A stretch of DNA of 64,000 nucleotides from Xylona heveae TC161. Its lineage: Eukaryota > Ascomycota > Xylonomycetes > Xylonales > Xylonaceae. Location: NCBI RefSeq assembly GCF_001619985.1, contig NW_017264202.1, positions 186,001 through 250,000 on the forward strand, in the 5' to 3' direction. The notes beneath the pieces are model-generated. The model searched no databases and was not told where the DNA came from. It saw only the letters and a program-made list of their open reading frames with translations. Position numbers and translations under genes: made by a program. Shown one piece after another: positions 37,491 through 48,184 of this stretch. Each line of letters opens with the position of its first letter. Within the stretch, counting starts at the first letter, position 1.

Positions 37491-40400
37491 ATGAAGCTCT
37501 CTCGAACATTTCAGGGACTTCTCTTGTTATGCGTGGCTCTTGGGACTGCCTCAGCACTAGATATACATGGACGACATGGTCACCACCTCAGAGACCCGCC
37601 AACTGTGCAAGTTCATGTTTCAAAGAAGGTTGTAGAGTATCCAGTGTATATTAGCGCTGTGATTGATGATCCTACCATTATCAATATTTGGAATGGTCCA
37701 GTTTTCAGCATCACTGAACCCACTACACTTGTCACCAGCGTCTGGGCAACATCTACTCTGACAGAGACTTCTACTGTGTGCGTTATAAGCTTAATATACT
37801 CGCAAAATGATTTTTCAAGCAGCTAACGCAAGATAGATTCAACACGGAAATTGTAGCAACCAGGGAGACTAAGACCGTGATTGAAACGGTCACAGAAACG
37901 GAACCAAGGTCTTACATTACGCCGACTGCATCTGGATCAACTTCATCTGGAGCAATCATCTTTGAATCATCTCCAGCAACTGCCAACCCCACCAGCACCC
38001 ATAAATCTCATTTTCTTGCCATTGAGCCCGCTTTGACTCCCCGTCAAGCTCGACGTCGCGCGACGCAGATTAGAACGTACCTTCGATCTGACGGGTCAAC
38101 GACCGAAGACCCTTCTAAAGCAAGTATTTTTGATATAATTAATGGGCAGTTGGTGAGCGACGGACACTTCATATCGACCAACGCAACAAGTTATTCTCTG
38201 TTTGCTGTCGGACTGGGGGCTCCATACAGCACAACCTTTTCTCGGTCCGGATCTGCTATCTTATGGAGCAATAATGCATTTCCAAATAAGTATGCGTCGT
38301 TTTATATCTCGCCATCCGGCGACATATTTGCTTCATTCAGAGGAAGTGTACCAAAGGATTTCGTGGCTGGCTCATTGGTTCATATAGTTCGTAAGTTGGT
38401 TGTTCAATGGTTCCGCCATGAAAGGTTCTTAACGTAATTTAATTAACAGGGTCTTCGACATCTTCGACTTCAAGCTCCACTACTACAAAACAGTCACCAA
38501 TTACTTCATCTAAAACTAGTACAACAACCACAACGGCGACCACTGCTTCCTCGTCATCAAGTATTGCTGCAGCTTCGCAGTCCTCTAGTCTCACGACTAC
38601 GGGCGGTGCTTCATCATCCACGTCGAACGCTGCGAGTAGCAGTACGCAAACCAGTAGCACCGGTCAATTCTCATCTAGCCTCATCAACACTATATCACCC
38701 AGCTCAGCGCCTTCATCAAGCAATGCAGTGTCAAGTGCATCAAGTTCCCTGAGCTCCAGAGTGACTCCTTCGATAATCTCGTCGATTGTCGCTGCGAGTT
38801 CATCTACGACTTCAAGCAGCTTCAGCTCAAGTGCTTCAAGCAATGCCCCGGCTAGTTCAATCAGTTCTTCTCTTGTCAATAGCAGCTCTAGACCCAATGT
38901 TGCTAGCAGTGTTAGCTCAAGTACTGGCCTTGCGAGCACCAGTCCTTTTAGCAGCAGCGCCACAGGCACGGTCTCGGTCTCAAGCAATTCGGGTGCTACA
39001 ATCAGCTCGAGCAGTACTACGTCTAGCGGCATTTCTAGTTTAGTTTTGAGCAGCAGTTCGGGCGGTGCTGTAAGCAGCGCAACGAGCAGCGTATCAAGTG
39101 GAATATCATCCAGCCCTTCGATAACATCAACTGCCTCTCAGTCATCTAGCACATCTTCATTGCGGGCTATATCCAGTGTAACGTCTAGTTTAGGGTCTAG
39201 CTTTCCATCTAGCTTGACATCCAGTCTCTCGAGCATTCTATCTGAAGTGTCCGTATCCAGCCTTTCATCTGGCGCTGCCTCAAGCTTGAGCAGCGTGGAG
39301 TCTAGTTTGACTGCTTCTTCCACAACGAGCACGACGCCGACGACGACGGCGACTTCGACGACGACCACGACTCAGGGTTCAGCGCCGACCTCAACCCCTG
39401 CGTCGCCCGATGACGTTGCTGGTTGGGTTTCTCTGGGTTGTTATACTGAGGCAACCAATGGCAGGGCACTTGCCGGCGCATCAACTGCTGGTGACAGCAA
39501 CAATCTTCAGACTTGTTCTACATTTTGTTCATCATTCGATTACTTTGGCGTTGAATATGGAAGGGAATGGTGAGTCCACATTTACGTTACTTTCCTTTGG
39601 AATCTATTGGCTGACAATGAAATCTGGACAGCTACTGTGGAAACTCTCTATCGGCTGGTTCAGTTCCTGCAACAGATAATGGGTGCAATATGGCCTGCAA
39701 TGGAAATTCTGCCGAAACATGTGGCGGTGGAAGTCGCCTCAATCTCTATGAAAGAGATACTGCAGTCACAACAACCTCAGCAGCCGCTACTGCAACTCCG
39801 GTCACGGTCCTTGAAGTAGCTGACTTTGGCTATCTTGGCTGCTATACTGAAGGCACCAATTCCAGGGCCCTTACCGGCGAGTCAAGTTCGGGAGACGCCA
39901 ACACTGTTCAATCATGCGCAACAACATGTTCTGGATTTACCTACTTTGGCGTCGAATATAGCAGAGAATGGTACGTTTCCCCCTGTGCTTCTTCCTTTAC
40001 TACTTCTACCTGTTTCGGTCCACTTATAATCAATTTCAAATAGTTACTGCGGTAACGTACTTTCTGCCGGCGCTGTCGTGGCAAGCGATGGAGGCTGCAC
40101 AATGACCTGCGCAGGAAATTCGTCAGAGTACTGTGGCGGCCCGAGTAGACTCAATATATACGAACTAAATAGCCAGGCCACCGCATCAGCAGCCCCTGCG
40201 ACACAAACTGTCCTAGCTGCAGGCGACTTTGTCTCTATTGGATGCTATACTGAAGCCACGAACGGCAGAGCACTTACAGACAAATCGACCTCTTCAAATT
40301 CCAACACAGTCGCGTCCTGCGCTAATACATGCTCGTCGTATAATTATTTTGGCGTCGAATATGGCGCAGAATGGTAAGTTGTTTCATATGATAATTGTTA

Positions 40401-41012
40401 CGTCCTGTTTGTCCAGTAACTCAGTTATGCCCTACTTTATTTCTCGCCTCCATCTTCTTTTTCCAATTCATTCGATATTTTTTTATAATTGACAATTAAT
40501 ATAGTTACTGCGGTAACACCATCTCCGCCGGCTCCGTCTACACCACCGACGGCGGCTGCAACATGGATTGCTCCGGCGACGAAACCGAATTCTGCGGCGG
40601 CCCGTCCCACTTGAACATGTATCAGAAGAACAGCACCACGCCGGGCTACGTCTTTATGGGCTGCTACACGGAGGGCACCAACGCCCGGGCCCTGCCGGAC
40701 AAATCAACCGCCGGGAGCTCAAACACGGTCGAGTCGTGCTATACCTTTTGTTCCGGGTACTCGTATTTTGGCGTCGAGTATAGTGATGAATGGTAATCCA
40801 TTTTAAATCCCCCGGGGAATAAGTTCTCCCAATTATAATAAGATATATCAATGAGATATATGCTAACAAACGCACGTGTCAGTTACTGCGGCAACACACT
40901 ATCCACTGGCTCCGTGCCTGCGACAGACAATGGCTGCACGATGCCATGCGCGGGAAATTCAACCGAGATGTGCGGCGGCCCGAACCGGCTCGACTTGTAC
41001 ATGACCGACTAG
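37491..41012 (+). CDS. Secreted WSC-domain protein with Ser-rich stalk and four tandem WSC modules
   Basis: Probable cell-wall or extracellular carbohydrate-binding protein. Seen: signal peptide MKLSRTFQGLLLLCVALGTA; a globular domain (about 38,030-38,390; QARRRATQIRTYL...FASFRGSVPKDF) that often precedes such stalks in fungi; a 1.1-kb exon (38450-39569) coding almost only Ser/Thr with some Ala and Val; then four WSC domains, each with GCYTE, FGVEY.xECYCGN and CGGxxRLNxY. Exons: 37491-37777, 37837-38390, 38450-39569, 39632-39970, 40044-40373, 40505-40792 and 40883-41012. No membrane helix or GPI tail follows the last WSC (ends RLDLYMTD). So it is not a standard Wsc1-type stress sensor, whose WSC is N-terminal and followed by a membrane span. 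The stalk is likely O-mannosylated. Confidence 0.9.
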
Positions 41013-41020
41013 TTTAGTTA

Positions 41021-41072
41021 TTGTCATTGGTCCTTGTCATTGGTCCTTGTCATTGGTCCTTGTCATTGGTCT
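41021..41072. repeat. 13-bp tandem repeat, four copies
   Basis: TTGTCATTGGTCC starts at 41021, 41034, 41047 and 41060; the last copy differs at its final base. It continues into imperfect TTGGTCA/TTAGTTA units to about 41,175. Confidence 0.95.
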
Positions 41073-41321
41073 TTAGTCACTTGGTTATTTATTCATTTGG
41101 TCATTTGGTCCTTTGTGATTCAGTCAGTTAGAGACTTTGTTATTTAGTTACTGAGTTACTTGGTCACTTGGTCACTTAATCGCAGAGTCTCTAAGACTTG
41201 CTGAATCGTCTTTTGGACAGTCACAGTGGTACACCTGGTTATAAGACTATGGTCCATGAATGGTATCTATTAGTATTAGGGTTTCGGTTATGAACCGTCA
41301 GTCTGTCAAGCAAGGAGATGG

Positions 41322-41391
41322 ATGGATGGACGGACGGATGGACTGGAGGGTAGATGGACGGGAGGGTAGATGGATAGATAGATAGATACGT
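41322..41391. repeat. GGAT/GACG and GATA microsatellite
   Basis: Runs of GATG, GACG and GATA tetranucleotides, including TGGATGGATGGACGGACGG and ATAGATAGATAGATA. Visible directly. Confidence 0.9.
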
Positions 41392-41957
41392 ATAGCTTAT
41401 TAGAGCACATAGAGTATCAGGGCTTATCAGAACCTTTGACTACAGTCTACAGAGTACGGATACATGGCCCGCGTGGTAGCTAGATCTTAGAACCTTAGAT
41501 CAATGAGAAGGTCGTGTGACATGTTTTTAAAACGATGTGTGAAATGTCCATAGAGCTCCCTGACTGATAGGTATGACGATGACAACTGTGGTGTAATAGG
41601 TATACTGGTGGATAAATGCATAGATGCATAGATGCACAGATGTATAGATGTATAAATAAAACTGAAATTTTCTTATCGTAATCTTCTAGGTTGTAGGTTC
41701 GCGATGCGAGATCCTAGGTCTATGCGTTTTGGGATATGAGAGAAAAAGGACTTTTTTCTAATCGCTCCGGAGCCGGCAGTAGAATTCTGATAAAAAAAAT
41801 AAAAACATGAAAAACATGAAAAGAATAAAAATAAGAATAAAAACAAAACAAGATAAAGAATAAATAAATGCAATAAATAAAAATAAAACAATACAGAATA
41901 AAACAATGAAATATACAATAAAAAGATATAACTCGACAAACTACCTACTTTACTATA

Positions 41958-42968
41958 TTACCTCGGGACTTCATCGGCCCAAGGAATGGCAGCCTGGGCA
42001 CCGTGTCTCTCGACCGTCTTGGCCGCGGCGCGATTCGCCCATGTGACTGCCTCGCGGATATTGAACTCTTTATCCTCATCACCATCAGGAGCACCAACAT
42101 GTTGCTGGGTCACCACCTCGACGGCATACGCGCCGACAAACGTGTCCCCTGCGGCCGTGGTATCTACCACCTGTGCTTTCTCTGCGGGAATGTATCCGTC
42201 CAGTCCTTCGCGGGTGGCAAAGTAGACGCCCTTGGAACCCAGCGTGACGATGACGTTACGTACGCCGCGGCGCACAAAACTCTCTGCGATTGCGGGGATC
42301 TTGGACAGGTCTGCTTCCTCTTCCTCTCCTCCGAGATCCTTTTGTCCAGACAAGAGTGCCGCCTCAGTCTCGTTGAGAACAAGATGTGTGAGCTTCGGGT
42401 ACGCGTCGGCGGGCAAGTCGACTGCCGGGGCGGGGTTAAGCAGGACGGGAATACCCTCCTTCTGCGCGGCGGAGAGGATGGCTAGCACGGTGGCCAGCGG
42501 AATTTCGAGCTGCAGGACAATCAAGTCCGGCTTGGGCGGGGATGGGATAGAAGTAAAATCCTCGGGGCGGAGGGTGTAGTTTGCGTTGGGCGCGAGCATG
42601 ATCCGGTTCTCCCCTGTCGATTCCTCGACGGTGATGACGGCCACGCCGGTCTTGTGGTCGGACTTGATGGCGACCCCGGACATGTCGATCCCGTCGGCGC
42701 GCATGCCGGAGATGAGGCCGTGGCCGAAAATGTCGTCGCCCACGGCACCGATCATGCGTACGGAGACGGTGGAATTGGAGGAGGGGCCATTGCTGGAGGA
42801 GGAAGGTCGCGAAAGGCGAGCGCAGGCAACGGCTTGGTTGGCGCCTTTGCCGCCGGAGCCGGTGTCAAAGGATTGAGCGGTCAGGGTCTCGCCCGGTGCC
42901 GGGATGCGGGATGTGCGTGTGATGAGGTCGGAGTTGAGCGAGCCGATGACGGTGATTGTAGGTGGCAT
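41958..42968 (-). CDS. rbk1: Ribokinase
   Basis: PfkB-family sugar kinase that phosphorylates D-ribose to ribose-5-phosphate; cytosolic. Seen in a single exon of 336 codons: N-terminal ITVIGSLNSDLITRTSRIP; ribose-binding GSGGKGANQAVACARL (PfkB signature 1); a substrate and ATP core with VLNETEAALLSG (NxxE); and the C-terminal signature DTTAAGDTFVGAYAVEV, whose Asp in AAGD is the expected catalytic base. A short Ser-rich insert (PSSSSNGPSSNSTVS) follows signature 1. Length matches fungal ribokinases. It lies divergent from the KEN-box gene and convergent with the WSC gene. Confidence 0.96.
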   Translation of the reverse strand: MPPTITVIGSLNSDLITRTSRIPAPGETLTAQSFDTGSGGKGANQAVACARLSRPSSSSNGPSSNSTVSVRMIGAVGDDIFGHGLISGMRADGIDMSGVAIKSDHKTGVAVITVEESTGENRIMLAPNANYTLRPEDFTSIPSPPKPDLIVLQLEIPLATVLAILSAAQKEGIPVLLNPAPAVDLPADAYPKLTHLVLNETEAALLSGQKDLGGEEEEADLSKIPAIAESFVRRGVRNVIVTLGSKGVYFATREGLDGYIPAEKAQVVDTTAAGDTFVGAYAVEVVTQQHVGAPDGDEDKEFNIREAVTWANRAAAKTVERHGAQAAIPWADEVPR

Positions 42969-44622
42969 TTTTGTGTGGTTGTGGCTATTATCTGAATATT
43001 TGACGCAGATGTTAAATTTAGAGGGAGGTAGGAAGGTAGATCAGAGCGATTGAATTGAGTGTGGTTGTGAGAGAATTGTGAAAGGATTGAAGATTGTGAT
43101 CGTATAGAGGGATGGTGTTGACAGTCAGTTGTGTAGCGGGGCGTGGCATGTCTGATGGCATCATTCCCGACAGGGGCATCGTTTATCAGAGTCATCTTAT
43201 CTGACGGATATCTGATCATGATAAGGCAGATACTGGGAGATATGTTCGATCAAATGTTTCATTGGGGCAAATTGATGGAATAATTGAGATGGACAGATCA
43301 GCTATTTCATCGAAGCGTCTTCCTTCTGCTTTGTATCATACAAAATGTTTGTTTTTCTTTAAGTATTTTCCAGGCGGGTTGAGGATCAGGCACGTGCCCA
43401 CGTGCTTCATGTATGTTTCCGAACAGGGAAGATACAGCATCCAGGACGAAGTTCTATTGTCTACACTCGCAGTCCTGTCAGAAGGGGCTGACTAGATTGC
43501 AAGCGCCGAGGATCTCCCCTACTTGTACTGCCAAAAATGTCTGGCACACAAGTGTTTCAGCATAACGGTCTGCGATACGGTATTGTCCAGCGCAGCATTA
43601 ACATATAGAAGAGTACCTTGTCTGTGCTGTTCTGCATTTTCACAGAAAATTAGACAATTTGGTTGGAAGATTAGAGGTTGAATGTCCAATTAAGTAGGTA
43701 GGTATTCCACTATCTTGTCGCGTCCATAGTACTATACGACGAAGCATCGCGTGCGCGTCACGAAATGTCTGGTATACGTGGTTGACGTCGGAAGATGACT
43801 CTGGCGAGGGAACAACGACAGACGAAATGAGACAAGACACACTGCATGAACCCCCTGCGTCCGTCAGATTAGTCTTTTATCCAGTCAATGAGGGGACAGC
43901 TGGCTTAAAGTCATCAATATCCAACTTTGCCTGTGGCATTGCCTCAAGTGTTTCTTGAATCAGATCACTGGCCCCGTAGAGCCTGTAATGAGTGGCTGTT
44001 TTAATACATGACTAGGCGGACCAACCATTGTACGACGTGGAGCACAGAATCAATAAGGTTGAGAGCAAATGTTACCAATAGCATCATCGGGTTCTCATAA
44101 CGCGGGGACGTGAAGAGGATGAGCGTGTCATGACTAGAAAGAGGGAATGACGCGCTGAACGCGACGTGATCAATTATCTTCAATGGGCTTAGTGTCAACA
44201 CCACCCTCCTAGGAAAAGAAGTCGCGATTCACGCAAAGTAGGCGACAGAGTACCTCTGTTGTTCCTTCCTCCATCTTCACGAAACCTCAAACCACTCCTC
44301 TTTCAGGCAGTTCACCTCTCCCCCCCGCGCTCACAGGCTTCTTTTTCTCCCCTCCTCTTCTTCTCTTCCCCATTCCCATTCACTTTCATCTTTTCTCATC
44401 ACCTTCAAAGAAATATCTCCGGAAATTCCATCTACATCTCGATTCCATCATCCACATCTCGATACACTACATCTTTCATAGCTGAGCTTTCTTCGCAATC
44501 GACGCATACTCAGTCCTAGTGTGTCTAGCTCTGCTTGACTGCCTTCGCACACGCGCAAGGCTGCTCGTGAACGCGTCAATCTTTTCATTTCACGAGTTTT
44601 AAATTCATTTTTCATCATCAAA
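42969..44622. other. Divergent intergenic region between ribokinase and the KEN-box gene
   Basis: About 1.65 kb, no gene recognised. The right part (44,140-44,620) carries MCB-like sites and a pyrimidine-rich leader for the downstream gene. CACGTGCCCACGTG near 43,391-43,404 gives two close E-box-like CACGTG motifs. Confidence 0.6.
44150..44576. promoter_or_regulatory. MCB-like cluster upstream of the KEN-box gene
   Basis: ACGCGC at 44150, ACGCGA at 44159, ACGCGC at 44551 and a perfect ACGCGT at 44571, 47 bp before the ATG. ACGCGT is the known core bound by MBF-type G1/S factors in fungi. The promoter-proximal site could also fall within the transcript leader. Confidence 0.5.
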
Positions 44623-45773
44623 ATGACTGCCGCTGTTGGTCATATATCCTCGAGGGTACCCTTTGGTGCCATCGATAATCCTCGCTCGCCTATCATGAAA
44701 CCCATGGTAGCAGAGCAGAAGAGTAAGCAACCCTGATCAACCCCCAACCTGATAACGACAACATGATGTGCTAATATGGTCTTGATAGACATGAAAGAAT
44801 TCAAAGCACCAGTTGCTAAGATGGGCAGCGTGGTTCCCAGAAATCGTTGGTCTCTCCTCTGCTTTGCTCATTGTTTACAATGTGCCTCAAAACGTAAACA
44901 CGAACTTATACGCGTCATATAGGTCCGATTCCTATCATGAGGGACACAGTCTCTTCTGCAAAGAAGCGCCCGCTTGCTCCTTGCGTTTTCGAGGATGCGG
45001 ATACAGAGAATATTGATCCCACTATGAGCGACTCAGCTTCTAAGCGCGCCAAAAATGAGCCTATGACGATTGACAAGATGATGCGCATGGTCGAATCGAT
45101 TCCAGGTCGCAGCGTCATTCATCCATTCCGCTCTCCACAAACCACCTACAATGCCAGAAAATCGTCTGCTGGTCGCTCGCCCAAGCAAAACAATAGCTTT
45201 ACGCGACGCCGAGTGTCTGCGCCCCTCACTCGTGTCGACCCACCTGCGAGCCTCAAGTACCCGCCCGCCATGACGATGAACTTTTCCATTGACTCGATTC
45301 TCGCTGGTAGCTCCAATACGCGCACTACCAAGCCCAAGCCCAAGCAGTCACGTGCCTCGCCCAAGAAGCCCATGCCGGACTCTTGGTACTTTGATATTTA
45401 TGAGGACACACCCGAAGATGAAGCCCAGAACCTCATGGAGCACTCGGCTGGTCAGCTGGACATTTCGGACGATGAGGCTCGCGATGCCGAAAAGAAGGAT
45501 CCCGGCAAGGAAAACACTCCCCCTCCGGACCACGAGGAGAGTGACGCTCGTATCATTCAAGAGGATCTTCTAGCCCCTGGGTCGCGCGAGGCTTTGGCGG
45601 AGTTGGACACCTCTGACTTTTTTGGCGTGGGTCTCGATGCCTATTCTATCCAGCTCATCGAGGAGGACGATTATGATTTTCCTGACACGGATGATGAAGC
45701 TGGCGAGGCCGATGCCGAGCCCGTCGCCGAGCCTGTCACCGAGCCTGTCATCGAGGCTGAAGCCGAGAATTAG
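44623..45773 (+). CDS. Conserved-looking acidic protein with KEN box, function unknown
   Basis: I do not recognise a named family. Seen: exon 44623-44722 (MTAAVGHISSRVPFGAIDN...), exon 44789-44838, then exon 44913/44914-45773. Donors are GTAAGC and GTTGGT; the second is unusual. The protein is about 320 residues with no membrane segment. It has a basic, Ser/Pro-rich N-half (KKRPLAP, TENIDP, RRRVSAPLTR), a likely structured strip DSWYFDIYEDTPEDEAQNLM, a KEN box in DPGKENTPP, an RxxL in SREALAELD, and an acidic C-tail of EPV/EPVT repeats. KEN and RxxL are APC/C degron types, and the promoter carries MCB sites. A cell-cycle-regulated nuclear protein, securin-like in organisation, is an inference only; no securin homology can be shown here. 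Confidence 0.75.
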
Positions 45774-47187
45774 ACAAGCCCCATTGGCGATGGCACCGTT
45801 TGTCGGTTTGGCAATGGCGTTGAGGCAAAAAGTTGGTTGGTCACTCCCTTGAACTCTGGTATTTTCTTTTTCTTTATCAAACCGACGACATGCTCTTTGA
45901 ACCTTTTGCCTTTTTTTTTTCTTACCATCCATCCACTTAAATTCTTCTTTTTGTCGGCGACAAGTCATGTTTTCACCTTTCACATCATTTTTCGATTTAA
46001 GCCTCGAGCCCGAGTTCTCTCTGAACCCATTTGTTTCACTCCTTTTGTCATCTTTCCGCGGGGAGGACGAGAGTTGAGTGAGAGATTTGGTCGAGCGGAG
46101 ATGGAGCGACGGCTTGGCTGTTAGAACGGGGTTGTATGGGGTTGGCTGAATATTAGATTAGTCGCTCATCGTTTTTATATTTTCTCTTGTTTGCGACAGG
46201 TGTGGATGGACTGGGCTTGGCGTTTTGTAGTGTTTTCACTGGATCCCTTTGGCTTGGCGTACCGTTATCGGGGCTCTTTTTGCCTTTTGGCGCGTCGATT
46301 GGGACGACTGTTTTGTTGCTTTTTTGTTGTTTTCGATTATTATAAGGTCAGACCTGGACAAGGGCAGACAGGGCTTGCATGATACCATTACCGTTAATCG
46401 CGCTATCGCAATAATGAGCAAAGAGCTCACAGAATTACTATATGATTAATGAAGCAACACTAGATTATGAATGAATACAAGAATCATCATTACATTAATC
46501 CAGTGATTCATACCATTCGCTAATGGTCATTAATATCTCTTGTGTTGCCCCCGCAAGCATATTCTCCCAGCCCCCACTCCCACCCCCTCCAACCAAAAGC
46601 TACGATGGTGACCTTGCTTCAACCCCGCGACATGGTCCCGCGCAAGGACATGATCATAATTCTGCACGGATAACAGACGATATCGAATCGATTGAGGGGA
46701 GCCTTGCATTGATTTAGACTGTTTCTAAGAATATCACCTCACAATCCACCGGTCGCACAAGGGTATTATAGTGACATTCTGCTCCGTTGAGGGTTCAACT
46801 GAAGGGGCGGGGGCGAGGGGCGAGGGTGCGGTTGGCAAGGGGATAAAGGGGAGCGAGTCTTCTACCCTTACTTCGAGCATTGGAATTCAGCGACAGAAAA
46901 AAGGCACAGATGCAGCAGGATACAATGGAGATGCCGTCTGTTGCATGGCAGAATGGTATTTATATATCGTGGTCATTTTCCTCACTGTGGCTATTTGAGA
47001 CGCTGTTTTTTTCTTAATCCAGATCCCCAAACAATCCACAAGCAAAAAAAGACGAGCACCGAAATCCTCGTTAGTTGAGTTTATAAAGAAGAGTACCACC
47101 TTGGAATATTAAAGAAGACCTCCTTTGAATAATAAAGAAGACCACCTTTGAATAATAAAAAAGAGGACCACCTTGGAATAAAGCATC
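45774..47187. other. Intergenic: KEN-box gene 3' region and SDR promoter
   Basis: No gene recognised. T-rich 3' flank (45,840-46,000), then about 1 kb of mixed sequence. A short tandem repeat directly precedes the SDR start. Confidence 0.6.
47092..47181. repeat. Four imperfect ~24-bp repeats just before the SDR start codon
   Basis: Units of the form ACCACCTTTGAATAATAAAG (with TTGG or TTTG variants) recur four times and end six bases before the ATG at 47188. They are directly visible and probably lie in the 5' leader. Confidence 0.85.
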
Positions 47188-48184
47188 ATGACTGCCGGAC
47201 AGCACCAACAAGTGTCGACCGCCCGCCTGGACGGCAAAGTCGCCCTTGTCACCGGCGCCGGACGAGGCATCGGACGCGGCATCGCCATCGAACTGGGCTC
47301 CCGGGGCGCCTCCGTCGTGGTCAACTACGCCAACAGCTCGTCCGCCGCCGAGGAAGTAGTCAAGGAGATTGAAAAGCACGGTAGCAAGGCGATTGCCATC
47401 CAGGCCAACGTGTCCCAGGTCGAGCAGATTGGCAAGCTCTTCGAGCAGGCCGTCGCCCACTTTGGCCACCTCGACATTGTCGTGTCCAACTCAGGCATGG
47501 AAAGCTTCGACAAGATCGAAGACGTGACGCCCGAAAAATACGACAAGGTGTTTGGCCTCAATGCCCGCGGCCAGTTCTTTGTCGGCCAGGCGGCCTTCAA
47601 CCATCTCACGCCCGGTGGTCGGCTGGTATTGACTTCCTCCATCGCGGCGGGCCTCCTCGGCGTCGAGGACCATGCGCTTTATTCCGGAAGTAAGAGTGCC
47701 GTCGAGGGCTTCACGAAGTCGTTCGCCACGGATTTTGCCAAGCGCAAGGGCATCACTGTCAATGCCATTGCTCCTGGTGGTATTAAGACGGACATGTTCA
47801 CTCATATGGCGTGGAGATATATCCCCGGTGCGACGAAGGATTGGACTTCTGAGCAACTGGAGAAGTCCATGGCGGGGCATTGTCCCATGCAGCGATGTGC
47901 GGTGCCCCAGGACGTGGCGCGTGTTGTGGCTTTTCTTGCGAGTGAGGACGGTGGATGGGTTAATGGTGAGTGCATTCTTCGTTTTTGTATTTTGCCTTTT
48001 GCGTTTCATGTTTCCCTTTCTTTCTTTTCTTTTTTTTTTTCTTTATGAAAATGATTCATTTTCATCTGATACTTCCTCTCTTCTCTTTGCGAAATCGATT
48101 AGTATGACAGTATTTATATGAGCAAAACGCTAATTGGTGCGTATAGGTCAAATCATTACAATTTCCGGAGGATCGTCTCAGTAG
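47188..48184 (+). CDS. SDR oxidoreductase, tetrahydroxynaphthalene-reductase-like
   Basis: NADPH-dependent short-chain reductase closest in motif pattern to 1,3,6,8-tetrahydroxynaphthalene (T4HN) or versicolorin reductases, which act in DHN-melanin or polyketide pathways. Seen: VTGAGRGIGRGIA (Rossmann TGxxxGxG); NSGMESFDKIEDVTPEKYD; TSSIAAGLLGVEDHALYSGS with the catalytic Ser and YxxxK (YSGSK); NAIAPGGIKTDMF; and the C-end SGGSSQ typical of T4HN reductases. A single intron from GTGAGT near 47,967 to GTATAG near 48,146 joins GWVNG to QIITISGG. Length about 270 residues, as expected. No polyketide synthase, scytalone dehydratase or laccase lies in this window, so a melanin role is inferred from family alone. 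Confidence 0.9.

Larger units (their letters stand above)
41013..41957. other. Convergent intergenic region rich in simple repeats
   Basis: Separates the WSC gene and ribokinase. Nearly all of it is low-complexity DNA: a 13-bp tandem repeat, degenerate TTGGTCA units, GGAT/GATA microsatellites and an A-rich tract (41,780-41,935). No gene. Confidence 0.7.

Noticed and set aside
38439-39368. Minus-strand acidic frames opposite the WSC stalk (Glu/Asp/Leu-rich)
   Set aside because: Produced by the reverse complement of AGC/TCA/TCT Ser codons; not genes.
41013-41957. Possible CRISPR-like or satellite array
   Set aside because: The repeats are short simple-sequence tandem units without spacers, in an ascomycete nuclear context.
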